This document shows positions 9,246-17,317 of a DNA stretch of 64,000 nucleotides, in pieces. How positions within the stretch are numbered: the stretch's first letter is position 1; the number at the start of each line of letters is the position of its first letter. The stretch is taken from positions 83,396-147,395 of the forward strand of contig CAJTUZ010000009.1 in assembly GCA_910579735.1 (NCBI GenBank), written 5' to 3'. This DNA is from an uncultured Lachnospiraceae bacterium. GTDB taxonomy: Bacteria > Bacillota > Clostridia > Lachnospirales > Lachnospiraceae. The notes below the pieces were generated by a model. The model was not told where the DNA came from and did not search any database. It worked only from the letters and a program-made list of their open reading frames with translations. The position numbers were made by a program, and so were the translations under genes.

Positions 9246-11751
9246 ATACGATGTCATCCCTGAGCGCATCAATAATATTTTCCTTCCTGATTTTATCGGC
9301 AGCATACACCATTGTGATAAAAACGATACAAAATACTCCAAGTACACTGACAGTCATACTCTTCCATGGAAAATGATAGGCAAATCCTTCAAGCTGTTCG
9401 CTCATCACCATTCCCTTGTAGATCAGCCATGAAAGAATACCGGCAGCCGGCACTCCAAACAAGAGCGTACGCAGTCCGTAAAAAAAGCATTCAAAATTCA
9501 TCATCCGGCTAAAGCTCCGTTCCGACATCCCAACGGAGCGCAGCATGGCAAGTTCCCGTCTCCTGATACGGATATTGGTTGAAATGGTATTGAATACATT
9601 TGCAGCTGCAATCAGTGAAATCATAGCGCCAAATGCATACGAAAATACATCCACAACAAAAGTTGCGCTGCGGAACAGATCAACTGCCGAAGACAGATTG
9701 ACCAGCGTATAGTCACAGATAATCCCTGCCTCCATGATCCCGGACTGAATCTGCGCCATTGTCTGTGCGGGTGCATCTGCCCAAAAAGTCAGACCTGATT
9801 TGGACGTTCCCTCCAATCCGTCAAATTCACTATACATTGACCACGGAACAACCATAAGAAATAAATATTGCGGCGTAGAATCATAGGGAAGCATATCCAA
9901 AGGATAGTTATCCACTACCGTCGTACCAATCGTCTTTACCCGCTCCCCTGCGGAAGAATAAAAGACAAACTCCATTTCCTGTCCCGTGAAAAAAACCTTA
10001 TGTTCTGCAGTATCCATAATAAGACTCGGAACTTTAGCATCCTGTCCGCTGTATTCTTCCACAGAAAACCCAAGGCTTTCTATAAATCCCTCATAAATTG
10101 CATCTTCAATAAACTGGACATAGATCGGTATGTTACAATCCGCCTGAAACTGACCGCCTGCAAAATCATCCGGAAGCCCTTCTACCATGCCGGAATAAAT
10201 CAGATCAGACTGCCATGTGCTTTTACTTACTCCATCCACATTCTTTAATCTGTCGTGCAGCGCAAGGAGCTCATCCTTGGGCATTTCCTTTGCATAAAAC
10301 GAAATGTCACCGTCAGCCTCGACTGCTAATTCTTTCGCCATTCCTTTCAAAGTGCTGCCGAATGCATTACCCGTTACAAACAATACAACGCTTAAAGTTA
10401 GAGACAATACCACACTGCGGTAACGCCGCTTGTTTCTGCGGAAATTCTTATGAGCCAATAATCCTTCCAGACCATAAATACGACTCAAAAATCCAGGAAT
10501 GTTAACATCCCCGGCCTCCGTTTTGATTTCACCGGTCTGGCGGATACACTCCATCACAGGAACAGCCGCCGCTTTTCTTGCCGGAATATATGCAGAGATC
10601 AAAATCGTGGCCAGGCTGACTGCTATCGCAGCCGCAAGCGCCGGAACAGACACCGACAATGTAAGCGCTACATCGCTCGCTGAAATAGTCGCAAAGTTCT
10701 TCTCAACAACAGGCAGCGCCAAAGCAACGCTTCCAATACCGGCAGCTACACCAAACGGAATGCCAAGCACACCGATACAAAGGCCTTCAAACAAAACAGA
10801 ACCTTTTAACTGTCTGGCTGTTGCTCCTACCGACATCAGAATGCCAAACTGGTGCACACGTTCATTTAAAGAAATATAAAATGAATTATAAATCAGAAAA
10901 ACGGAGCCAATCATGATAATTGCAACTAATACTCCCCCCACCGTAAACATAATTGCATTAAACAGGGTATTTTCCGACACACCATAAAATCGCAGTACAT
11001 CCTCATTCAGGGCAAAAGGAGAAGAATCCGCAAAGCGGCTTCCATATTCCTTCACTTTCTGCGGACTGTCCAATGTGAGAAACAGGCTGTACCGCCCCGT
11101 TATACCCACCGTATCCGTCCTCGTGATCAATGTATACCCGGGTGAATCATGTTCTTCAAATCCGGCTCTTTCATAAACTCCTACAACCGTATAATTTTTT
11201 TCTTCCACTATGTGCAATGCTTCACTGTCCCTGTATGGATCGTGCTGCGTCAATATATTCCCGCTTTCTTCCCGGTCGCCGACTGCGATACAAATGGTTT
11301 CGCCTACCGGAATCCTCACATCCGCCTTAATGGCAATATGATTCGGGATGACAACTTCCGTGTCATTCTGCGGAAGCCTGCCGGAAATCAGTGTAACCGG
11401 CAGCTTGGCAAATGTTTCCTCTGTAAAACCGGCAACGAACAGATAAGGTTTTTCAGGGCTTTTTGCGCCGTCTAACAAAGCATAGCCGAGATTTTCAAAT
11501 AGCACTGCATCCGTAACCTCGGAATCTGCCATTCTTTCCTGCACGAAATCCGAGTCTGCATCTACAAAATCAATATACCAGCTGCCGCATTTAAGCTTTG
11601 AGCCATTGACCAAATATTGTAAAAGAGATGTTCCAAAAGTGGCAACTGTTGTAAATAAAGCAGCGGACAATATCACGCCGATCACCGTCACAAGGGTACG
11701 GGTACGGTTTTTCTTTAAGTCCTGCAGGACAAGCTTATAAAAAATATTCAT
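9244..11751 (-). CDS. ABC transporter permease, FtsX/MacB type (two FtsX domains)
   Basis: The 835-residue membrane protein has two similar halves. Each starts with a transmembrane helix (residues about 17-40; 445-465), continues with a large extracytoplasmic domain, and ends with three helices. FtsX-type stretches are SLNERVHQFGILMSVGAT in the first half and RIRRRELAMLRSVGMSERS in the second. This build belongs to mechanotransmission or efflux transporters that act with a LolD/MacB-type ATPase, not to importers. Its start overlaps the ATPase gene by 4 bases (ATGA). The adjacent two-component system suggests a role in sensing or resisting a cell-envelope agent or peptide. The substrate is not deducible. 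Confidence 0.9.
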   Translation of the reverse strand: MNIFYKLVLQDLKKNRTRTLVTVIGVILSAALFTTVATFGTSLLQYLVNGSKLKCGSWYIDFVDADSDFVQERMADSEVTDAVLFENLGYALLDGAKSPEKPYLFVAGFTEETFAKLPVTLISGRLPQNDTEVVIPNHIAIKADVRIPVGETICIAVGDREESGNILTQHDPYRDSEALHIVEEKNYTVVGVYERAGFEEHDSPGYTLITRTDTVGITGRYSLFLTLDSPQKVKEYGSRFADSSPFALNEDVLRFYGVSENTLFNAIMFTVGGVLVAIIMIGSVFLIYNSFYISLNERVHQFGILMSVGATARQLKGSVLFEGLCIGVLGIPFGVAAGIGSVALALPVVEKNFATISASDVALTLSVSVPALAAAIAVSLATILISAYIPARKAAAVPVMECIRQTGEIKTEAGDVNIPGFLSRIYGLEGLLAHKNFRRNKRRYRSVVLSLTLSVVLFVTGNAFGSTLKGMAKELAVEADGDISFYAKEMPKDELLALHDRLKNVDGVSKSTWQSDLIYSGMVEGLPDDFAGGQFQADCNIPIYVQFIEDAIYEGFIESLGFSVEEYSGQDAKVPSLIMDTAEHKVFFTGQEMEFVFYSSAGERVKTIGTTVVDNYPLDMLPYDSTPQYLFLMVVPWSMYSEFDGLEGTSKSGLTFWADAPAQTMAQIQSGIMEAGIICDYTLVNLSSAVDLFRSATFVVDVFSYAFGAMISLIAAANVFNTISTNIRIRRRELAMLRSVGMSERSFSRMMNFECFFYGLRTLLFGVPAAGILSWLIYKGMVMSEQLEGFAYHFPWKSMTVSVLGVFCIVFITMVYAADKIRKENIIDALRDDIV

Positions 11752-12437
11752 GACTGCGCCACCTGCCTTTCATCCCTTACCACTTTTCCATCCGCGATAC
11801 TGATAATACGGTCCGCCTGCAAAGCAATGTTTTCATCATGGGTAACAATAATCAGTGACTGGTGATATCTACGATGACTTTCCTTCAGGAGATGAATAAT
11901 TTCCTGTCCGTTACGGCTGTCCAGACTCCCCGTAGGTTCATCTGCCAGGCACACCTGCGGGGCATTCATCAAGGCGCGTCCAATAGCGACCCGCTGCTGC
12001 TGTCCGCCTGAAAGCTGGTTGGGCAGATGTGTCTTTCTCTCCTGTAACCCCAGTAATTCCAGCAAATCATCCAAACGTTCTTTATTGACTTTTCTTTTAT
12101 CCATGAGAATGGGCAGCGTCATATTCTCTACAACGTTCAGCGTAGGTATCAGATTGTGGAACTGATAAATCAGCCCTACCTGCCTCCTGCGGAATATCGC
12201 AAGTTTTTCGCTGCTCTGGGCATATACGTCCTGCCCATCCAGATATATCTTTCCGCTTGTCGGAATATCCACCCCTGCAATTGCATGGAGTAAAGTAGAT
12301 TTCCCTGAACCGGAAGTACCAATAATGGCAGTAAAATCACCCTTTTCAATATTCAGGGAAACATGGTCTAATGCAGTGACCATATTTTCATTTTTACCGT
12401 AGACTTTGCACAAGTCCTCAATTTTCAAAAACTCCAT
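11748..12437 (-). CDS. ABC transporter ATPase, LolD/MacB type
   Basis: The 229-residue ATPase powers the FtsX-type permease encoded next to it. Motifs in order are Walker A GTSGSGKST, Q-loop YQFHNLIPT, signature LSGGQQQR, Walker B VCLADEPTGSLD and H-loop VTHD. The ADEPTG form is typical of the MacB/LolD/FtsE group. The gene is preceded by a promoter with direct repeats that look like a response-regulator operator, 143 bases downstream of the kinase gene. Confidence 0.94.
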   Translation of the reverse strand: MEFLKIEDLCKVYGKNENMVTALDHVSLNIEKGDFTAIIGTSGSGKSTLLHAIAGVDIPTSGKIYLDGQDVYAQSSEKLAIFRRRQVGLIYQFHNLIPTLNVVENMTLPILMDKRKVNKERLDDLLELLGLQERKTHLPNQLSGGQQQRVAIGRALMNAPQVCLADEPTGSLDSRNGQEIIHLLKESHRRYHQSLIIVTHDENIALQADRIISIADGKVVRDERQVAQS

Positions 12438-12508
12438 TCTATGAGCCTCCTTTTTACTTTTCAGAAAACAGCGGAACGCATCTGCTGTTCCCTTCGTCGT
12501 TTACCCAT

Positions 12509-12562
12509 ATCATAAGATTTTGAACTTACTTTTCTGTGACTTTTTTGTGACTGATCCGTCAC
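12509..12562 (-). promoter_or_regulatory. Promoter with OmpR-type operator before the ABC transporter genes
   Basis: On the minus strand a -10 hexamer TATGAT lies at 12509-12514. Where the -35 would be there is no consensus hexamer. Instead there are direct repeats of GTCACA (plus-strand TGTGAC at 12535-12540 and 12546-12551) spaced 11 bases apart, one helical turn, plus another GTCAC half-site at 12558-12562. This is the arrangement expected for activation by an OmpR-family regulator, here probably the one encoded at 13,557. Confidence 0.6.
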
Positions 12563-12580
12563 ATTTGCATGAAAAATATG

Positions 12581-13570
12581 TCACTTTAGAAAGTGTACGG
12601 AAAATACAGCCCCTCCCTGCGGATGATTTTGGGCCAGGATCGTCCCTCCCTGCCGCATGATAATATTTCTGCAAAGGGCAAGTCCGATTCCATATCCCGC
12701 CGCATCCGCATCTTTCCCCCGATAGAAACGCTCAAACAGATGCGGTAAATCTTCCTTTTCAAATCCTGCCCCATCATCATGGAATGTGATTTCCGTAAAT
12801 ATCGGATTATCTTCACAGATGATTTTGATTTTTCCATTATCACCCACACTCTCTATACTGTTTTTCAAAATATTTTGAAATGCTTCTGAAAGCCACCTGA
12901 AATCACCCCAGATCTCAATTTCCTCTGGCAGATCAGTCTGTATCTGAATATTATGCAGTTCCATGGAGATTAGAAAAGGACGGAGCGAATCGGATACCAG
13001 ACTGCCTATATTGATCCGTTCCTTTTTGAAAACCACGATTCCGGCATCCAGGCGGGATAATTTCAGCAGGGACCCAAGCAAAAAATCCATCTGCTCAAAC
13101 AATTCTCCGGCTTCCCTTATCAATGCTTTCTGTTCTTTTTTCTCTGTATCTTTTTCTAATAATGACAAAATAATATTCACTGATGTAAGCGGCGTGCGAA
13201 GCTGATGTGAAATATCTGCAAGAGAATCCGCAAGATGCTTTTTTTCTTTTCTTAACTCATCATTCTGCGCCCGGATACGCAGAGTCATTTTCATAATCTC
13301 GCTCTGTAAAATAGAAAGTTCACCTTCCTCGGCTTCGCTGATGTATAAATGTTCCGAATTATGCAGCACCAGATCAATCTGCTCCGACAGCTGTGCAATC
13401 TTCTTATAGCGTGCCCTCGTAAACGCATAAAATGCAACTCCCAAGATAACAGACGAAATAAGTTCCAACACCCCTGCCATGATACCGATTTTAAACCCTA
13501 TGGCTGCAGCAATAAAAACTATCACCAAAAACAGTGCGGCAATCCGCCGCATTTCTTTATTCCGAAACAT
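12581..13570 (-). CDS. Sensor histidine kinase with short membrane anchor
   Basis: The 329-residue kinase has two closely spaced transmembrane helices (about residues 9-27 and 30-50) with almost no loop between them. This is the intramembrane-sensing layout of kinases that listen to a partner ABC transporter. A short linker leads to the H-box ISHQLRTPLTSVNIIL with phospho-acceptor His122. The N-box FQNILKNSIESV, DDGAGFEKEDLPHLFERFYRG and GYGIGLALCRNII follow. I start at 13570, where GGGAGG stands 6 bases upstream. This overlaps the response-regulator gene by 14 bases, so translation is coupled. Confidence 0.92.
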   Translation of the reverse strand: MFRNKEMRRIAALFLVIVFIAAAIGFKIGIMAGVLELISSVILGVAFYAFTRARYKKIAQLSEQIDLVLHNSEHLYISEAEEGELSILQSEIMKMTLRIRAQNDELRKEKKHLADSLADISHQLRTPLTSVNIILSLLEKDTEKKEQKALIREAGELFEQMDFLLGSLLKLSRLDAGIVVFKKERINIGSLVSDSLRPFLISMELHNIQIQTDLPEEIEIWGDFRWLSEAFQNILKNSIESVGDNGKIKIICEDNPIFTEITFHDDGAGFEKEDLPHLFERFYRGKDADAAGYGIGLALCRNIIMRQGGTILAQNHPQGGAVFSVHFLK

Positions 13571-14243
13571 AGCTGCCTCCCAGCCGGTAACCTGTACCAT
13601 GAACAGTGAGAATAATCTGCGGCCTGGAAGGATCGTCTTCGATCTTTTCCCGCAGCCTCTTTATATAAACGGTTAATGTATTATTATTTACAAATTCCCC
13701 CGCGGCATCCCATAATTCGTCTAACAGTCTGTCCCTCGTAATAATATTTTTCGGATTATTAATAAATATCAGCAGCAAACGATATTCCAAAGCGGAAAGA
13801 AATACCTCTTTTCCATCCTTTTTTACAGTGCCGCTGACTGTATTCACAGAAAGTCCATTCCTGTCAAAACAGGCAGGCAGACAATCCGCTTTGCGCAGTG
13901 CCGCCCCAATTCTTGCGATCAGTTCCCGTGGTCTGAATGGTTTCGTAATATAATCATCCGCCCCCATATTCAGCCCCGTAACAACACTTGCTTCATCCCC
14001 GGACGCTGTTAAAAAGATAACCGGGATGTTCTGCGTCTGCTTGATTTCTGTACATACGGCAAAACCATTCCCGTCAGGCAGTGAAATATCTACCAGGGCT
14101 ATATCAAATCTGCTCTTGGCAAGCATATCGACTGCTTCTCTTTGCGCGCAGGCATGGCTTACTGCAAACCCTTCTGACTTGAGCAGAAGCATTAAATTCT
14201 TGGAAATTGTCTTATCATCTTCAACCAGGAAAACTTTTTTCAT
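13557..14243 (-). CDS. OmpR-family response regulator
   Basis: The 228-residue regulator has a receiver domain (MKKVFLVEDDKTISKN) with phospho-acceptor Asp52 in VDISLPDG and the conserved lysine in ITKPFRPREL. A C-terminal winged helix contains LSALEYRLLLIF and LTVYIKRLREKI. The start at 14243 is set by GAGGAGG a few bases upstream. It is the first gene of the regulator-kinase pair and probably controls the ABC genes that follow through the repeats at 12,535-12,562. Confidence 0.94.
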   Translation of the reverse strand: MKKVFLVEDDKTISKNLMLLLKSEGFAVSHACAQREAVDMLAKSRFDIALVDISLPDGNGFAVCTEIKQTQNIPVIFLTASGDEASVVTGLNMGADDYITKPFRPRELIARIGAALRKADCLPACFDRNGLSVNTVSGTVKKDGKEVFLSALEYRLLLIFINNPKNIITRDRLLDELWDAAGEFVNNNTLTVYIKRLREKIEDDPSRPQIILTVHGTGYRLGGSYVSE

Positions 14244-14293
14244 TCCGGCCTCCTCTATTTTCATTCATCCTTCTCATAATCTTTATGAATATC

Positions 14294-14322
14294 ATTATAT
14301 GCGGTTGAGCGGCTAATTTCAA
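14294..14322 (-). promoter_or_regulatory. Sigma-A-type promoter for the response regulator/kinase pair
   Basis: On the minus strand TTGAAA and TATAAT are separated by 17 bases, 51 bases upstream of the regulator start. Confidence 0.7.
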
Positions 14323-14342
14323 TCAGCGGGTTCATCAAACTC

Positions 14343-14371
14343 TTGACGTGTCATTGGCATAATGATATAAA
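14343..14371 (+). promoter_or_regulatory. Sigma-A-type promoter for prs
   Basis: TTGACG and TATAAA are separated by 17 bases on the plus strand, 35 bases before the prs ATG. It lies back-to-back with the regulator promoter. Confidence 0.7.
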
Positions 14372-14406
14372 AGAAGTGATAGATTTTTTACAGATTGGAG
14401 AATATT

Positions 14407-15600
14407 ATGCCTAATATTGAAGAACTTAAAACAGCAATGCCGGTTGCTCCGATTAAAATTGTCACGACAACCGCCGCTTTGCCTCTGGCACATAAAATCA
14501 ACCGTTATCTGGTAGAATTCAGGCAGAATCTGAATAACAGTTTCAAAAAAGATCCTGCCTTTTACGGCTATATGGAGGACGACTACCTGATTGAAATGGA
14601 ATGCCCCCGTTTCGGAAGCGGCGAAGGAAAAGCGATCCTCAATACTTCCGTCAGAGGCAAAGACATCTTTATCTTAACGGATGTCTGCAACCACAGCATT
14701 ACTTATCAGATGAACGGCTTCATGAACCATATGTCGCCTGACGACCACTATCAGGATTTAAAAAGGATCATCTCCGCAATCAACGGTAAAGCGCACCGCA
14801 TCAACGTGATCATGCCTTTCCTGTATGAAGGCAGACAGCATAAAAGAAACGGCCGGGAATCGTTGGATTGTGCTTATGCCGTTGAAGAACTGATGAATAT
14901 GGGCGTTTCCAACTTCATCACTTTTGATGCCCATGACCCGCGCGTACAAAATTCCGTGCCGTTAAAAGGTTTTGACAACTATACTCCGCATTACCAGTTT
15001 ATGAGAGCGCTTTTACATACCTCAAATGACTTGTTGATCGATAAAGACCACATCATTGTGATCAGTCCCGACGAGGGCGCCCTTGACAGGGCCGTATATT
15101 TCGCCAATGTACTCGGTGTAGATACCGGTATGTTCTATAAAAGACGCGACTACTCCACGATCGTAAACGGCAAAAATCCCATCGTCGCCCATGAATTCTT
15201 AGGTGATAATATCGATGGCAAAGACGTCATTATCATAGACGATATGATCTCTTCGGGCGGCAGTATGATCGATACGGCCAAGCAGTTAAAGAAAATGAAT
15301 GCAAAACGCGTCTTTATCTGCTGTACCTTCGGCCTGTTTACCGATGGACTGGCTGCATTTGACGAGGCTTATGAACATTGCTATTTCGACCGTATCATTA
15401 CGACGAATCTATGTTATCAGCCGCCGGAATTAAAAGAGAAGCCCTACTATCAGGAAGCGGATATGAGCAAATTTATTGCTTCTATCATTAATTTCATGAA
15501 CCATGATGCCTCCATGTCCAATATTTATACGCCGACGGAAAAAATCCGTCATATTCTCGAAAAGTATAATAACAGAGAAGAGGATGCGCTGGAAGGTTAA
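14407..15600 (+). CDS. prs: Ribose-phosphate pyrophosphokinase, long variant
   Basis: It makes phosphoribosyl pyrophosphate from ribose 5-phosphate and ATP for nucleotide, histidine and tryptophan synthesis. The 397-residue protein is longer than the usual ~315. Family features are RGKDIFILTDVCN (early phosphate-binding region), VIMPFLYEGRQHKR, FDAHDPRVQNS, ISPDEGALDRA and the PRPP loop VIIIDDMISSGGSM. The start ATG 14407 has GGAG seven bases upstream; a TTG at 14395 is less likely. The long form with extra N- and C-terminal segments is known from clostridia. The gene is monocistronic, with its own promoter and a strong terminator. Confidence 0.9.
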   Translation: MPNIEELKTAMPVAPIKIVTTTAALPLAHKINRYLVEFRQNLNNSFKKDPAFYGYMEDDYLIEMECPRFGSGEGKAILNTSVRGKDIFILTDVCNHSITYQMNGFMNHMSPDDHYQDLKRIISAINGKAHRINVIMPFLYEGRQHKRNGRESLDCAYAVEELMNMGVSNFITFDAHDPRVQNSVPLKGFDNYTPHYQFMRALLHTSNDLLIDKDHIIVISPDEGALDRAVYFANVLGVDTGMFYKRRDYSTIVNGKNPIVAHEFLGDNIDGKDVIIIDDMISSGGSMIDTAKQLKKMNAKRVFICCTFGLFTDGLAAFDEAYEHCYFDRIITTNLCYQPPELKEKPYYQEADMSKFIASIINFMNHDASMSNIYTPTEKIRHILEKYNNREEDALEG

Positions 15601-15641
15601 AACATCGACTGCTTCTACATAAAACATAAAGTAAATAAACT

Positions 15642-15683
15642 ATAAAAATTCCGGGGTTTTATATAAAATCCCGGAATTTTTAT
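15642..15683 (+). terminator. Bidirectional terminator between prs and the carbamoyltransferase gene
   Basis: A long stem, ATAAAAATTCCGGG paired with CCCGGAATTTTTAT, has A- and T-rich flanks on both strands. It serves the convergent genes on either side. Confidence 0.92.
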
Positions 15684-15689
15684 AGTCGC

Positions 15690-16529
15690 TCAGACAGCAG
15701 CCTGCATCATGCACCATATTATAATTGCCTGCTGGATCTCCAATAAATTCTTTTTAAACGCATACCCTGCGTAATAGTCTGACTGTATGACTTCATCGGA
15801 AACTTCTTCACCGCGGTAAAACGGCGGACAGGGGTTTAATATGGCGTTTTTATTCGCCATATCCATTACTTCCCCAGTCACCCGGCAGTCTTTAAAATCC
15901 GCTAAAACCCCGGCAGGCAGAGAATCCGTACAGATAATGTCCTTTCCTTTGACGGCTTCCCTGATATCATGATAGATGTTTACACCATCCATCTCATAAC
16001 CTGTACCGCAGCACTGAGACAGATCAAATCCCATAACTTCCGCCGCTTCTTTCCAGGCTAATCCGATATTGCCGGATTTGCCGCAGAACAAATAGTTATC
16101 CCTGATAAAATCCTCTCTGATCTTTGACAGCGCGTACATATCCGCCATAATCTCACAGGGATGATTACAGTCCGTCATGGCGTTGATTACCGGAACGTCT
16201 GCATACTCTGCAATCTTCTCTATCAATTGTATGTCCTGATACCGCACGATGATAAGATCCGCCCAATTATTCAAATAACCGCAGACGTCTCTTATGTCTT
16301 CTTTTTTATTCAGTGCATCATCCGGGAATAAAATGGATTGACCGCCCAGTAACCATATCCCTTTTTCGAATGTTACCCGTGTTCTGATACTGGATGCGGG
16401 AAAAAATAAAACCGCGCTCTTTCCCTGCAGGAAACCGTTATATTTTCCGGCGCTGATCTCATCTGCAATATGAAATATTTCATATACCTCGCCTGCCCGC
16501 AAGTCCGTTAATCTGATAAAGTCTTTCAT
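15690..16529 (-). CDS. Aspartate/ornithine carbamoyltransferase-family protein, substrate uncertain
   Basis: The 279-residue protein is clearly of the carbamoyltransferase fold. The carbamoyl-phosphate motif is SSIRTR (residues about 47-52, versus S-T-R-T-R), followed by FEKGIWLLGGQS. The second motif is HPCE where ornithine enzymes have HPCQ and aspartate enzymes HPTQ. The ornithine-enzyme signature HCLP is absent. In its place is NPCPPFYRGEEV, closer to the aspartate-enzyme HPGPxxRG. The protein is also shorter than both. GGAGA before the ATG supports the start. No arginine or pyrimidine genes are nearby, so I cannot name the substrate. Confidence 0.75.
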   Translation of the reverse strand: MKDFIRLTDLRAGEVYEIFHIADEISAGKYNGFLQGKSAVLFFPASSIRTRVTFEKGIWLLGGQSILFPDDALNKKEDIRDVCGYLNNWADLIIVRYQDIQLIEKIAEYADVPVINAMTDCNHPCEIMADMYALSKIREDFIRDNYLFCGKSGNIGLAWKEAAEVMGFDLSQCCGTGYEMDGVNIYHDIREAVKGKDIICTDSLPAGVLADFKDCRVTGEVMDMANKNAILNPCPPFYRGEEVSDEVIQSDYYAGYAFKKNLLEIQQAIIIWCMMQAAV

Positions 16530-16606
16530 GGGAAGTCTCCTTCTGTCTGTTTCTGTTAACTTTTATCATAACACACTTTCTATGGCAGTAGATATATTTT
16601 ATTCTG

Positions 16607-16634
16607 CACAGGCAATGCTTCCTTACATAAAATA
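16607..16634 (+). promoter_or_regulatory. Sigma-K-like promoter before the collagen-like gene
   Basis: The -10-like element CATAAAATA matches the sigma-K pattern CATAnnnTA. A CACA matching the -35 pattern mACm lies 15 bases upstream. The element ends 32 bases before the ATG. Late mother-cell expression would suit a spore-surface protein. Confidence 0.5.
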
Positions 16635-16666
16635 GAAATAGTAACTACGTATAAGGAGAAGATAAC

Positions 16667-17233
16667 ATGAGAAATAATCGTCGCAGATCCTGCTGCTGTT
16701 CCTGCTGCCGCGGACCGAAGGGACCACAGGGAGATCCCGGGCCTGCCGGACCGCAGGGACCAATGGGGCCGCAGGGGAAACCCGGGCCGGGCGTACAGCC
16801 GGCGTATTTAAACGCTGTCATGCAGGGAGGGTTTCAGGATGTCGCACCGGAAGAGTCCGTTAAGTTTCTGTTGGCATATCAATCGGGTGATTTTTCGTTT
16901 ACACCGAACACCTCGAAAATCACGGTCAATACCGGAGGCGTCTATCGGATTGATTACTCCATACTGATCCGCCCTGCCGCCGGATTACTGAATATTGCCT
17001 ATGCAGTAGCCATCAACGGTCTCGAAAACCCATTGTCCTTTTTCGGAACATATTCTGATGAAAGCGCCGATACGCAGCGTGCAGAAGTTACAGGTATGTT
17101 CATCACCCCGATTGCCGCCGGATCAACCGTCGAACTGCGTAATAAATCTTCCACAACAGACTATCTGGCCGGAACAGGGATTGACAACCAAGCGGTCAAT
17201 CACGCATCTATTATATTACAGAGAATCGCCTGA
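16667..17233 (+). CDS. Collagen-like protein with C1q/BclA-like C-terminal domain
   Basis: The 188-residue protein starts with an arginine- and cysteine-rich head (six cysteines among residues 8-14). A short collagen-like tract of about nine G-x-y triplets follows (residues 16-42, from GPKGPQGDPG). The C-terminal domain of about 140 residues (from YLNAVMQGGFQD) resembles the trimeric BclA/C1q-like heads of exosporium filaments. There is no signal peptide, as usual for mother-cell spore-coat proteins. AAGGAG precedes the ATG. A sigma-K-like promoter and a strong terminator make it a single-gene unit. The role as spore-surface glycoprotein is inferred. Confidence 0.82.
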   Translation: MRNNRRRSCCCSCCRGPKGPQGDPGPAGPQGPMGPQGKPGPGVQPAYLNAVMQGGFQDVAPEESVKFLLAYQSGDFSFTPNTSKITVNTGGVYRIDYSILIRPAAGLLNIAYAVAINGLENPLSFFGTYSDESADTQRAEVTGMFITPIAAGSTVELRNKSSTTDYLAGTGIDNQAVNHASIILQRIA

Positions 17234-17245
17234 TCCGCCCCGGCA

Positions 17246-17284
17246 ATAAAATTTCCAGGGTATCCAAACCCTGGAAATTTTAAT
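17246..17284 (+). terminator. Intrinsic terminator after the collagen-like gene
   Basis: The stem AAAATTTCCAGGG paired with CCCTGGAAATTTT is followed by T-rich sequence. The stem is symmetrical and may also serve the convergent kinase gene. Confidence 0.9.
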
Positions 17285-17317
17285 CTTTAAACCTCTGACT
17301 CTTATATCATGATTCGA

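Noticed and set aside
16710..16790. G/C-rich short repeats resembling a CRISPR or tandem array
   Set aside because: They encode the Gly-x-Pro collagen-like triplets in frame; there are no spacers.
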